64,000 nucleotides of DNA from Nitrosovibrio tenuis (GTDB lineage Bacteria; Pseudomonadota; Gammaproteobacteria; Burkholderiales; Nitrosomonadaceae): NCBI RefSeq assembly GCF_900109785.1, contig NZ_FOBH01000001.1:434001-498000 (forward strand), read 5' to 3'. The notes under the pieces are model-generated. The model saw only the letters and a list, made by a program, of their open reading frames with translations. It was not told the DNA's origin and ran no database searches. This document shows, in pieces, positions 41,050 to 49,725 of this stretch. The position numbers and the translations under genes were made by a program. Positions within the stretch are counted from its first letter, which is position 1, and every line of letters begins with the position of its first letter.

Positions 41050-41073
41050 TTGCATACATTCGTGTATGTATGT
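41050..41073. promoter_or_regulatory. AcrR-type operator between adaptor and TetR genes
   Basis: CATACA-N4-TGTATG at 41053-41068, followed by another TGTA, closely resembles the E. coli AcrR operator of acrAB (TACATACATT...ATGTATGTA). It lies in the region between the divergent efflux operon and the TetR gene, so the regulator probably represses both. Confidence 0.75.
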
Positions 41074-41127
41074 AAATTATTCACCAAAAGATCGTCAATG
41101 TAAATAGCGAATATTCAAACCGGAGCC

Positions 41128-41745
41128 ATGGCGCGAAAAATGAAAGAAAACGCAGAATTGACTCGACAACGCCTCATCGCGGCGGCACGCCAGGTTTTCC
41201 TGGAACACGGCGTCAGCCGTACCACGATGGAGCACATCGCCGTGCAAGCTGGCGCTACGCGCGGCGCAATTTATTGGCATTTCGACAATAAAATCGAGCT
41301 GTTTCAGGCGATGCGTGAGCAGGTGTTCCTGCCATTGATAGATCGCATGGACGATACCTTGCTCGTTGAAGGCTCGGAAGATCCTCTTACATGCATAGAG
41401 AACTTTCTGTGTGGCACCATACAGGTGCTGACAGACAGCATCGAGACGCGTGAGATTTATGAGATCATGATGATCAAGTGCGAGTACGTGGGTGAATTTG
41501 CCTCTGTCTTACCACAAATAATGGTAAATTGTTCGGGCATTGCAAACAAAATGCAACTGGCTTACGAGCGCGCGCAAGCTCAAGATCAATTGCATCTTTC
41601 CCATGATCCTGCTCAGTTGGCCGTTGATACGCATCTATTCTTTATTGGTTTGCTGCATATGTGGGTCAAAGATACGAATGGCGATCAGTTTCGGTGCCGG
41701 GCAATCGAGCTGGTCAAAGCCCATATGCGGCTCCGCCGCCGATAG
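41128..41745 (+). CDS. TetR/AcrR-family repressor of the efflux operon
   Basis: A 205-residue regulator. The N-terminal helix-turn-helix (about 12-60) has the AcrR/TtgR-type sequence RQRLIAAARQVFLEHGVSRTTMEHIAVQAGATRGAIYWHFDNK; the C-terminal part is a ligand-binding domain like TetR_C_2 of AcrR/TtgR. GGAG is just before the ATG. It faces the RND operon across an AcrR-like palindrome, so it most likely represses the pump until a pump substrate binds. Confidence 0.9.
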   Translation: MARKMKENAELTRQRLIAAARQVFLEHGVSRTTMEHIAVQAGATRGAIYWHFDNKIELFQAMREQVFLPLIDRMDDTLLVEGSEDPLTCIENFLCGTIQVLTDSIETREIYEIMMIKCEYVGEFASVLPQIMVNCSGIANKMQLAYERAQAQDQLHLSHDPAQLAVDTHLFFIGLLHMWVKDTNGDQFRCRAIELVKAHMRLRRR

Positions 41746-41894
41746 ACTCATTCACGCCTGATTCTCCACACCTGATATTTCAGGCAAGCTTCTCTGGCAC
41801 TTCTTTTTTGCGTCATCTTCGCCATCCTTTCGCTTTCTTGCACGCTGCCGTTCCACTCCCTGCCCGTCTGTCCGGTTGATTCGTTATCTTCGTT

Positions 41895-41947
41895 ATAGTT
41901 GACTAAATCGATCAAGTATCTTATAGTTGACTAAATCAGTCATGTAT
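41895..41947 (+). promoter_or_regulatory. iscR-suf promoter with two tandem IscR type-1-like sites
   Basis: Two 25-base copies begin ATAGTTGACTAAATC at 41895 and 41923 (28-base period) and end GTAT. The second fits the type-1 IscR consensus (ATASYYGACT-N5-AGTC-N2-STAT) nearly perfectly; the first has GATC in place of AGTC. A sigma70 promoter is embedded: TTGACT (41899-41904), 17 bases, TATAGT (41922-41927). Holo-IscR bound here would block RNA polymerase. Confidence 0.8.
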
Positions 41948-42020
41948 TGGCATTGGCTGAACTGATTAATGGTCGATATGTCTATTTTAATTGAATGACG
42001 AGAGTGGAAAGGAGTTAATC

Positions 42021-42545
42021 ATGAGGCTAACAACGAAAGGGCGATTTGCGGTAACGGCGCTATTGGATCTGGCCATGCAGCGTACCACTCGCCCGGTGAC
42101 GCTTGCCGAAATCAGCCAGCGTCAGCAAATCTCTCTATCTTATCTTGAGCAATTATTCGCGAAGCTGCGGCAGCGTGCGCTTGTCGATAGCGTGCGAGGT
42201 CCGGGTGGCGGTTATTGCCTTGCCAGAGACATGGGGCAGGTCTCGATTGCCGAGATTATCCTTGCCGTTGATGAGCCGATCGACTCGACGCAATGCAACG
42301 GGAAGGAAAATTGCCACAATGATAAAAAGTGCATGACGCACGACTTGTGGGTAAAGCTAAATGACCTTATTTTCGATCATCTCGGCGGGATTACGCTGAG
42401 GCAATTGGTGGATGAACAGAAAGCAAGACAGAGCGGCGTCGTGCAAATGCTGGATATGCGAAAAGTCATACCCGAGCGTGAGCGTGCCTTACCCGAGCGT
42501 GAACGTATCACGCCCGAACGTGAGCGTGCCGCATTGCCGGCCTGA
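42021..42545 (+). CDS. iscR: IscR, Rrf2-family Fe-S-sensing regulator
   Basis: A 174-residue Rrf2 regulator. The start ATG 42021 has AAGGAG six bases upstream; a TTG frame from 41991 is less likely. The winged helix (MRLTTKGRFAVTALLDLAMQ, ISLSYLEQLFAKLRQ) is followed by the [2Fe-2S] cluster site C-x5-C-x5-C-xx-H (CNGKENCHNDKKCMTHDLW), as in true IscR. The cluster-bound form represses its own operon from type-1 sites, and the apo-form can activate suf-type promoters. The C-terminus carries an unusual threefold PERER repeat. It heads the suf operon, unlike in E. coli where it heads isc. Confidence 0.92.
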   Translation: MRLTTKGRFAVTALLDLAMQRTTRPVTLAEISQRQQISLSYLEQLFAKLRQRALVDSVRGPGGGYCLARDMGQVSIAEIILAVDEPIDSTQCNGKENCHNDKKCMTHDLWVKLNDLIFDHLGGITLRQLVDEQKARQSGVVQMLDMRKVIPERERALPERERITPERERAALPA

Positions 42546-42601
42546 ATCCGGCATAAATTCCGTATTGGTTCAGATCAGGGGGATGCGGCGACTGGAGAAT
42601 A

Positions 42602-42955
42602 ATGATGGCGGTTACATTGACCGAAAATGCGGCAAAGCAAATCCGGAAGCAGGTTGCGAAGCGCGGCAAGGGGCTGGGATTGCGCATCGGCATAAAGAAA
42701 GAGGGCTGCTCCGGATTTGCCTATACCTTCGATTACGCGGACGAACTTCGCGCGGGCGATCAGATGTTCGAGTCTTGTAACGCTAACGTAGTAATCGATG
42801 CCGGCAGCTTGCCGTACATCGACGGTTCGCAGGTTGATTTTGTCAAGGAAGGGCTCAACGACTCGTTCAGGGTCGGCAATCCCAATGTTGACAATACATG
42901 TGGCTGCGGAGAAAGTTTTAGCGTGAAAGAGCCGGCCAGGATTTCGCTGCTTTAA
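42602..42955 (+). CDS. A-type Fe-S carrier (IscA/SufA family)
   Basis: A 117-residue HesB/IscA protein that passes Fe-S clusters from the SUF scaffold to apo-enzymes. It has the three conserved cysteines: GCSGFAY and the C-terminal CGCG. Two adjacent ATGs (42602, 42605) are possible; GGAG is best placed for 42605. It is 57 bases after iscR and before sufB, so it serves as the SufA of this operon; IscA cannot be told from SufA by motifs alone. Confidence 0.88.
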   Translation: MMAVTLTENAAKQIRKQVAKRGKGLGLRIGIKKEGCSGFAYTFDYADELRAGDQMFESCNANVVIDAGSLPYIDGSQVDFVKEGLNDSFRVGNPNVDNTCGCGESFSVKEPARISLL

Positions 42956-43060
42956 TTTTGAATGACGGAAGGCGCCGGCAAAAGCCGGGAGATGCGACGG
43001 CGTTCCACGTGGGAATTCCAGGATCCTGTCTTCAAACATGAACGATAGTGGAGCAATCTG

Positions 43061-44497
43061 ATGAGTGCAGTATTACAAAATCTGGTCAATCAGCCCTACA
43101 AGCACGGCTTCGTTACCGATATCGAATCCGATATTGCGCCAAAGGGGCTGAACGAAGATATTATCCGGCTCATTTCGACGAAGAAGAGCGAACCCGAGTG
43201 GCTGCTCGAGTTTCGCCTCAACGCGTATCACCAATGGTTGAAGATGAAAGAACCGGAATGGCCGAACGTTAAGTATCCAAAGATCGATTTTCAGGCGATC
43301 AGTTATTACGCGGCGCCCAAGCCTAAAAAGAAACTGAGCAGCATGGACGAGGTCGATCCTGAATTGTTACGTACTTTCGAAAAGCTCGGCGTGCCGATGA
43401 ACGAACGGGCGGCACTTGCCGGTGTTGCGGTTGACGTGATTTTCGATAGCGTGTCGGTCGCGACAACCTACAAGCAGAAGTTGGCCGAAGTGGGGATCAT
43501 TTTCTGCTCGATTTCTGAAGCCGTTCATGCGCATCCACATCTGGTTAAACAGTATCTCGGCACGGTGGTGCCAGTGGGGGACAATTATTACGCCGCCCTC
43601 AACTCGGCAGTATTTACAGACGGTACGTTCTGCTTTATTCCCAAAGGCGTGAAATGCCCGATGGATCTATCGACCTACTTTCGAATCAACACAGAGGAAT
43701 CGGGACAATTCGAGCGAACCCTGATCGTCGCCGAGGAAGGGGCGTCTGTTTCATATCTTGAAGGCTGCACCGCCCCGAAATTCGATACCAATCAATTGCA
43801 CGCCGCAGTGGTCGAACTGATCGCGCTCGACAATGCCGACATCAAGTACTCGACAGTGCAGAACTGGTACGCGGGCGACGAAAACGGCATAGGTGGTATC
43901 TACAATTTTGTTACCAAGCGTGGGTTGGCCAAAGGTGTCAATTCACGCATTTCGTGGACGCAGGTTGAAACCGGTTCGGCAATTACCTGGAAGTATCCCT
44001 CCTGCATTTTGCAGGGCGACAACTCGGTGGGGGAATTTTATTCGGTGGCGGTAACCAACAATTATCAGCAGGCGGATACCGGTACCAAAATGATCCATAT
44101 CGGAAAAAATACGCGTAGTACCATCGTCAGCAAAGGCATCTCGGCGGGCCACTCCAACAACAGTTACCGTGGACTGGTCAGGATTGCGCCTACCGCCACC
44201 GGTGCGCGAAATTATTCGCAATGCGATTCGATGCTGATCGGCGATCAGTGCAGCGCCAATACTTTTCCCTATATTCAGGTTCGCAACCAGGCAGCTAAAG
44301 TCGAGCATGAAGCATCCACATCGAAGATTGGCGAAGATCAATTGTTCTATTTTGCGCAGCGCGGCATTGGCAATGAGGAAGCGGTATCAATGATCATTAA
44401 TGGTTTTTGCAAGGACGTATTTCAACAACTGCCAATGGAGTTCGCGGTTGAAGCGACCAAGCTGCTTGGCTTCAAGCTCGAAGGGAGCGTGGGATGA
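43061..44497 (+). CDS. sufB: SufB, Fe-S cluster scaffold subunit
   Basis: SufB (478 residues) is the scaffold subunit of the SufBC2D complex on which Fe-S clusters are assembled. Its characteristic beta-helix core ([64 protein letters not shown] with the conserved Cys, and [16 protein letters not shown]) is complete. GGAG lies seven bases before the ATG, and the stop overlaps the sufC start by four bases. Confidence 0.96.
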   Translation: MSAVLQNLVNQPYKHGFVTDIESDIAPKGLNEDIIRLISTKKSEPEWLLEFRLNAYHQWLKMKEPEWPNVKYPKIDFQAISYYAAPKPKKKLSSMDEVDPELLRTFEKLGVPMNERAALAGVAVDVIFDSVSVATTYKQKLAEVGIIFCSISEAVHAHPHLVKQYLGTVVPVGDNYYAALNSAVFTDGTFCFIPKGVKCPMDLSTYFRINTEESGQFERTLIVAEEGASVSYLEGCTAPKFDTNQLHAAVVELIALDNADIKYSTVQNWYAGDENGIGGIYNFVTKRGLAKGVNSRISWTQVETGSAITWKYPSCILQGDNSVGEFYSVAVTNNYQQADTGTKMIHIGKNTRSTIVSKGISAGHSNNSYRGLVRIAPTATGARNYSQCDSMLIGDQCSANTFPYIQVRNQAAKVEHEASTSKIGEDQLFYFAQRGIGNEEAVSMIINGFCKDVFQQLPMEFAVEATKLLGFKLEGSVG

Positions 44498-45282
44498 TTT
44501 ACCCCGACAGCAAGGTACTGCTTGAAGTGCGTGGTCTGCGCGCCACTGTCAATGGCATCGAGATACTCAAGGGTATAGACCTTACGGTGAGAAGCGGGGA
44601 AGTGCACGCCATCATGGGTACAAACGGCTCGGGTAAAAGCACGTTTGCCAAGGTGCTTGCCGGCCACAGCGCCTATCAAGTCACCGGCGGCTCAGTCCTG
44701 TTCGAAGGTAAAAATCTGTTCGATCTCGACCCTGCAGAGCGCGCGCGTGCCGGAGTATTTCTCGCTTTTCAGTATCCGATCGAGATACCTGGGGTCGCGA
44801 ACAGCCATTTTCTGCGGCTTGCCTACAACACAGTGCAAGCACAACGCGGCAAGGACGAGCTTGATCCGCTCGAGTTTGAGGATTTTGTGCGCGAGAAAAT
44901 GAAATTGCTTGAAATGAGCCCGGATTTTCTTGATCGCGGTGTCAATGAAGGATTTTCCGGCGGCGAAAAAAAACGAAACGAAATATTGCAAATGGCGCTG
45001 CTGGAGCCACGGCTGGCGATTCTTGACGAGACCGATTCCGGTCTCGATATCGATGCGCTCAGGATCGTTACGAATGGCGTGAATCGGCTCGCCAACAGGG
45101 ACAATGCGACCATCCTGGTCACGCACTATCAGCGCATGCTTAACTATATCGTGCCGGATTTCGTGCACGTGATGCAGTCGGGTCGCATCATCCGGACAGG
45201 CGGTAAAGACCTTGCGTTTGATCTCGAGGCACATGGTTATGATGGGATCGGCAACGCGCAACCCGTCGCGGCCGGTGCATGA
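44494..45282 (+). CDS. sufC: SufC, ATPase of the SUF complex
   Basis: SufC (262 residues) is the ABC-type ATPase that drives conformational change in SufBC2D. It has Walker [10 protein letters not shown], the SufC signature [11 protein letters not shown], Walker [17 protein letters not shown] and the H-loop [11 protein letters not shown]. There is no membrane segment, as expected of a cytosolic ATPase. It is translationally coupled to sufB (ATGA overlap) and to sufD. Confidence 0.96.
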   Translation: MIYPDSKVLLEVRGLRATVNGIEILKGIDLTVRSGEVHAIMGTNGSGKSTFAKVLAGHSAYQVTGGSVLFEGKNLFDLDPAERARAGVFLAFQYPIEIPGVANSHFLRLAYNTVQAQRGKDELDPLEFEDFVREKMKLLEMSPDFLDRGVNEGFSGGEKKRNEILQMALLEPRLAILDETDSGLDIDALRIVTNGVNRLANRDNATILVTHYQRMLNYIVPDFVHVMQSGRIIRTGGKDLAFDLEAHGYDGIGNAQPVAAGA

Positions 45283-46589
45283 GCATGAGTATGGTTACCG
45301 GTAACAGCTATCTGGAGAGCCTGCTTCAGGGACAGCCGCAGTTGCCGCCCAGTCCTTTGGCCTGGTTCAATCGCTTACGCGCCAGTGCGGTCGATCGTGC
45401 AGGTATGCTGAAAGTGCCGACGACGCGCGACGAGGAGTGGCGTTTTACGGATATTTCGCCACTTGCCAAGCTGTCGTTCCATCCGGTGCGTACTGTGCCA
45501 TCCTTGCAAAAGGAAGACATCGCGCGTTTCTACGTGGAGGGAACGTCAGCTACACTCGTGTTTGTTGATGGCATCTATATGCCAGAGCTGTCCGTGCAAT
45601 CAAACAGGACCGCCGACCTGATCGTCACGAATTTATCCGCAGCGCTGGCCACCCATGCACACGCAATGGAGCCCCATCTCGGCCGCCATGCAGCGTTCCA
45701 GGACAATCTGTTCGCCGCGCTCAACACCGCATTTCTGCATGACGGAGCGCTAATCATTGCGCCGCGCAATACAGCCATCGAGCGGCCCGTGCATGTGCTG
45801 TTCATCGCGACGCAGGCGGAATCCACAAGCCATCCACGCTGCCTGCTGATTGCCGAGCCCGGCAGCGCGGTTACCGTTGTTGAAGATTACGTTACGTTGC
45901 AGGAAGGCCCCTATATCACCAATGCAGTGACGGAAATCGCAATCGGCGATAATGCCCAGGTTAGCCACACCCGGCTTCAGCGCGACAGCGGGCAGGCGTT
46001 CCACATGGCAAACTCTGCAGTATCGCTTGCACGCGCGAGCCGTTATCGATCTATCAGTGTCGCGTTCGGCGCGCGCATTTCCCGCTATGATTTGAACGCC
46101 CGCCTTGCCGCCGAGGGAGCGGAATGCTCTGTTGACGGGCTGGCTTTGATCAATGAGCGCCAACTTGCTGATACGCATACGTGCATAGATCATGCGTCAC
46201 CGGATGGCACAAGCCGTCAATTGCATAAATGCATTATCGACGGTGCTGCGCACGGGGTGTTCAACGGGAAGATCATTGTGCGCCCGGGCGCGCAGCGCAC
46301 CGACTCTTCCCAGTCGAGCCGCAACCTGCTGTTGAGCGCCAGGGCCCATATCGACACCAAGCCACAGCTCGAGATCTTCGCGGATGACGTAAAATGTGCG
46401 CATGGGGCAACCGTTGGGCAGCTCGATAACGAGGAACTGTTTTATCTCAAGAGCCGAGGATTATCGGAGGTTGCGGCGCGTAATCTCCTGACCTACGCAT
46501 TCGGCGCAGAGATCATCGACCGCATACCCATCGCTTCGCTCAAGCGTCGGCTTGAGCAAACGGTGCTGGAACAAACGCAGAGAAACTGA
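45279..46589 (+). CDS. sufD: SufD, Fe-S assembly complex subunit
   Basis: SufD (436 residues), a paralog of SufB, binds SufB and SufC and is needed for iron acquisition by the complex. Features: TRDEEWRFTDISPL at the N-terminus, a beta-helix core (VTVVEDYVTLQEGPYITNAVTEI), and the C-terminal DDVKCAHGATVGQLDNEELFYLKSRGLS with the conserved Cys/His. It overlaps the sufC stop by four bases. Confidence 0.95.
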   Translation: MSMSMVTGNSYLESLLQGQPQLPPSPLAWFNRLRASAVDRAGMLKVPTTRDEEWRFTDISPLAKLSFHPVRTVPSLQKEDIARFYVEGTSATLVFVDGIYMPELSVQSNRTADLIVTNLSAALATHAHAMEPHLGRHAAFQDNLFAALNTAFLHDGALIIAPRNTAIERPVHVLFIATQAESTSHPRCLLIAEPGSAVTVVEDYVTLQEGPYITNAVTEIAIGDNAQVSHTRLQRDSGQAFHMANSAVSLARASRYRSISVAFGARISRYDLNARLAAEGAECSVDGLALINERQLADTHTCIDHASPDGTSRQLHKCIIDGAAHGVFNGKIIVRPGAQRTDSSQSSRNLLLSARAHIDTKPQLEIFADDVKCAHGATVGQLDNEELFYLKSRGLSEVAARNLLTYAFGAEIIDRIPIASLKRRLEQTVLEQTQRN

Positions 46590-46592
46590 ACA

Positions 46593-47852
46593 ATGAATAT
46601 TGTAGAGCCTGCCTTGAAATCTCAATTTAGTTCGGCGTTCGACGTTGAACGCGTTCGCGCAGACTTTCCAATACTCAAGCTCCAGATCGAGGGGAAGCCG
46701 CTGGTCTATCTCGACAATGCGGCATCCAGCCAGATGCCGCAGTCGGTAATAGACCGCCTGGTGCGTTATCAGACGACTCAACATGCCAACATCAATCGGG
46801 GAGTGCATTATTTATCGGAAACGGCCACGGCTGAATACGAGGGATCGCGGCGCAAGCTGCAGGCTTTCATCAATGCGCGCGAAGACAGGGAAGTCATCTT
46901 CACCAGTGGCACCACGGATTCAATCAATCTGGTCATGCACGGTTATGGTCGTAAGTTTGTTGGTGCTGGCGATGAAATTATTCTGACCACGCTTGAACAT
47001 CATTCAAACATCGTACCCTGGCAGATGCTTGCGGAAGAAAAGCGTGCGAAGATCCGCGTCGTACCCATCAATGATGCGGGCGAGCTTCTCATCGACGAAT
47101 ACGAGAAGCTTTTTAACGAGCGCACGAAATTTGTCGGCGTGATGCATGTATCGAACGCGCTCGGCACCATCAACCCGGTCAAGCAAATGATTGAATTTGC
47201 GCATTCAAGGGGGGTGCCGGTACTCGTTGATGGGGCGCAGGCTGCACCGCATATGAAAGTTGACGTACAAGACCTCGACTGTGATTTTTATGCGTTTTCC
47301 GGCCACAAGTTGTGCGGGCCCACGGGCATAGGCATTCTTTATGGCAAGGCCGAATTGCTCGAATGCATGCAGCCATTCAAGGGCGGCGGGGACATGATCC
47401 TGTCTGTAACGTTTGAAAAAACTGTTTACAATACCATTCCTCATAAATTCGAAGCCGGTACACCTCCGATTGCCGCCGCGATTGGGCTGGGGGCGGCAGT
47501 TGATTACCTGTCAGCGATAGGCCTGGATGCAATCGCAGCATATGAGCTTGAGCTACTCAACTATGCAACTGAACAGATGAACGATTTGGCGGGCGTGCGC
47601 ATCATTGGCACCGCTGCAATAAAAACGGCAGTGCTGTCGTTTGAGGTTAGGGGAGTTCATCCGCATGATATCGGCACCCTCCTGAATCAGGAGGGGGTTG
47701 CCGTACGCACGGGGCATCATTGCGTTCAGCCGGTGATGCTGCGCCTCGGTGTGCCTGCGACCACGCGCGCGTCCTTTGCGTTTTACAATACAATGGCCGA
47801 GGTCGATATATTTATTGCCAGCCTATGCACCGTGCAGAAGATTTTTATATAA
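46593..47852 (+). CDS. sufS: SufS, group II cysteine desulfurase
   Basis: A PLP-dependent enzyme (419 residues) that mobilises sulfur from cysteine as a persulfide for cluster assembly. The PLP lysine lies in DFYAFSGHKLCGPTGIG and the catalytic cysteine in VRTGHHCVQPVM; NRGVHYLSETATAEYEGSR and TLEHHSNIVPWQ are group II hallmarks. Its sulfur acceptor is probably SufU encoded directly after it, because no sufE is present. Confidence 0.95.
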   Translation: MNIVEPALKSQFSSAFDVERVRADFPILKLQIEGKPLVYLDNAASSQMPQSVIDRLVRYQTTQHANINRGVHYLSETATAEYEGSRRKLQAFINAREDREVIFTSGTTDSINLVMHGYGRKFVGAGDEIILTTLEHHSNIVPWQMLAEEKRAKIRVVPINDAGELLIDEYEKLFNERTKFVGVMHVSNALGTINPVKQMIEFAHSRGVPVLVDGAQAAPHMKVDVQDLDCDFYAFSGHKLCGPTGIGILYGKAELLECMQPFKGGGDMILSVTFEKTVYNTIPHKFEAGTPPIAAAIGLGAAVDYLSAIGLDAIAAYELELLNYATEQMNDLAGVRIIGTAAIKTAVLSFEVRGVHPHDIGTLLNQEGVAVRTGHHCVQPVMLRLGVPATTRASFAFYNTMAEVDIFIASLCTVQKIFI

Positions 47853-48335
47853 ATGAATTCGAAATCACTTTATCAAGAGGTCATCCTCGACCACAACAAG
47901 AAGCCCCGCAATTACGGTACGCTCGATAACGCGACTCATCATGCCGTCGGCCATAATCCACTGTGTGGTGATCACCTCGACATTGAGCTCCATCTTGATG
48001 GGGAGCGTATCGATCAAATCGCGTTCCACGGCGAGTCCTGCGCCATCTGCAAAGCATCCGCGTCGATGATGACTACCGTCGTCAAAGGTAAGGCACGTGC
48101 GGATGCCGAAACCTTGATTCAGGAATTCCGCGATATGGCGGTTGGCAAGCTCGACATTGAAAGTCCCCATCACCTGGGGCGGCTAACAGTATTTGCGGGG
48201 GTCCGGGATCTGCCGACGCGGGTAAAATGTGCGATTCTACCGTGGCATACGCTGCATGCGGCGCTCAATTCCGTTAACATTACCTCGACCGAGGCGGAAG
48301 ACGATCCGATGCATGCTGCGATCGGCGACGCCTGA
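47853..48335 (+). CDS. sufU: SufU, sulfur acceptor/IscU-like protein
   Basis: A 160-residue IscU-type protein of the SufU branch. The conserved ligands are NPLCGDHLDIEL (Cys, Asp), GESCAICKASASMM (Cys) and the C-terminal VKCAILPWHTL (Cys); the insertion typical of SufU lies between the second and third. SufU receives sulfur from SufS by zinc-dependent ligand exchange. It starts directly at the end of sufS. This SUFBCDSU set resembles Gram-positive operons and is also known in some Proteobacteria. Confidence 0.9.
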   Translation: MNSKSLYQEVILDHNKKPRNYGTLDNATHHAVGHNPLCGDHLDIELHLDGERIDQIAFHGESCAICKASASMMTTVVKGKARADAETLIQEFRDMAVGKLDIESPHHLGRLTVFAGVRDLPTRVKCAILPWHTLHAALNSVNITSTEAEDDPMHAAIGDA

Positions 48336-48369
48336 TGGCGGGCGAGGTCTGGTCAGATAGGAGGACAGA

Positions 48370-48930
48370 ATGCCAAAAATAGCTGAAATCGAGGGTACGC
48401 CTAACCGGAACGCTCTGAAATTCATTCTCAGGGAACCTTTGACCTGGGGAGTTTCGCGCTCATACGATAATGCCGAGCAGGCAAAAGATGATCCGCTGGC
48501 GGCCGCGTTATTCGACATCGATCATGTGACCAACGTGTTTTATGTCGATCGCTGGATCACGATCACCCAGGACGGTGGCGCCGATTGGCAAGATCTGGCT
48601 CGTGTGGTTGCAGATCCTATCCGCGCGGCACCTGCGGCAGATTCGAAATCGGCCGCTACCGTTGCAGCGGCAACCGCTGCAATTGCGGGTTTGAGCCCTG
48701 AGGATCAGGAACGCCTCGAAACGATTAACGCCCTGCTCGACGAAGAGGTGCGGCCCTATCTGCAAAATGACGGAGGCGATCTTCATGTGCTCGGGCTCGA
48801 AGGCAACAAACTCAGCGTACACTACCAAGGCGCATGCGGTACCTGCCCGAGTTCAATCTCTGGCACGCTCCGTGGTATTCAAAATATGTTAAGGTCGATA
48901 GAACCCAATCTCGAGATCGTCGCGATCTAG
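48370..48930 (+). CDS. Nfu-type Fe-S carrier with Nfu N-terminal domain
   Basis: A 186-residue protein with an Nfu_N domain (about 1-90; NPNRNALKF-like TPNRNALKFIL, FDIDHVTNVFYVDRWITITQ), an Ala-rich linker (about 95-115), and a C-terminal NifU-like domain (about 118-186) with the cluster-binding CGTCPSS and LQNDGGDLHVL. Such proteins carry [4Fe-4S] clusters to targets. AGGAGG lies five bases before the ATG. It closes the suf operon, so it likely delivers clusters made by SufBCD. Confidence 0.9.
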   Translation: MPKIAEIEGTPNRNALKFILREPLTWGVSRSYDNAEQAKDDPLAAALFDIDHVTNVFYVDRWITITQDGGADWQDLARVVADPIRAAPAADSKSAATVAAATAAIAGLSPEDQERLETINALLDEEVRPYLQNDGGDLHVLGLEGNKLSVHYQGACGTCPSSISGTLRGIQNMLRSIEPNLEIVAI

Positions 48931-49183
48931 CCAGCTCTGAATAAGCTCCGTCCCTTCGCATCTCATTCGGAAGCTCCACGGTACTGTCCTCACATCCTTA
49001 CCATTTCGATCATAGCGGGACATCGCGAATTTCCATAGCATCGTATTCACCTGGTCACACTGATCGGCTATAGTATGACCTGCCTAAGGTCTCTGCTTGA
49101 AGGCCTTGCATGAAAGTGCTCTGCTTGAAAGAGGTTCTGGCGTACCCCCGGGTGAATGGTTATTGCTGTGTTAAGAGGATCGG

Positions 49184-49597
49184 ATGCTCTGGGTAAAATC
49201 CTTTCACATCATTTTCGTTGTGGCCTGGTTTGCCGGACTGTTTTATTTACCGCGTCTGTTTGTATATCACGCGATGAGCAGCGACCTGCCAGGAATCGAA
49301 CGTTTCAAGATAATGGAACGCAAGCTCTACTATGGCATCATGACGCCCAGCGCGATTCTGGCCATTGTTTTCGGCATGTGGCTCTGGCTGGGCTATGGTA
49401 TTTCAGGTGGTTGGCTGCATGCCAAACTCGCGCTGGTGTTGATGCTGGTTGCATATCACCTCTACTGCGGCAGGCTTCTTGCTGATTTCAAGCATGACCG
49501 TAACCGGCACGGCCACGCTTATTACCGCTGGTTCAATGAAATTCCGGTATTGATCCTGATCGCAGTGGTAATACTAGTGGTGGTTAAGCCGCTGTAA
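49184..49597 (+). CDS. hemJ: HemJ-type protoporphyrinogen oxidase (UPF0093)
   Basis: A 137-residue integral membrane protein with four helices. The N-terminal LWVKSFHIIFVVAWFAGLFYLPRLFVYHA is the HemJ hallmark, with the conserved His in the first helix, and later WLHAKLALVLMLVAYH and YYRWFNEIPVLILI. HemJ oxidises protoporphyrinogen IX in heme synthesis. The presence of hemE about 2.6 kb downstream fits. AGAGGA precedes the ATG. Confidence 0.88.
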   Translation: MLWVKSFHIIFVVAWFAGLFYLPRLFVYHAMSSDLPGIERFKIMERKLYYGIMTPSAILAIVFGMWLWLGYGISGGWLHAKLALVLMLVAYHLYCGRLLADFKHDRNRHGHAYYRWFNEIPVLILIAVVILVVVKPL

Positions 49598-49725
49598 GAA
49601 TGTCTATTTATAAATTTCCTGCGACCCGGCTGTTAAGGTGGACAATTTCGCCAAGGCTGACAAGGTTGGCAGGAATGAATTAAGCCCGAGAACCAGCGAG
49701 TCCCGCCCATACTGCTTTAACCCAT

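Noticed and set aside
42470-42540. Short tandem repeats considered as a CRISPR or intergenic repeat
   Set aside because: The repeats are in frame within iscR and too short and close for a CRISPR array.
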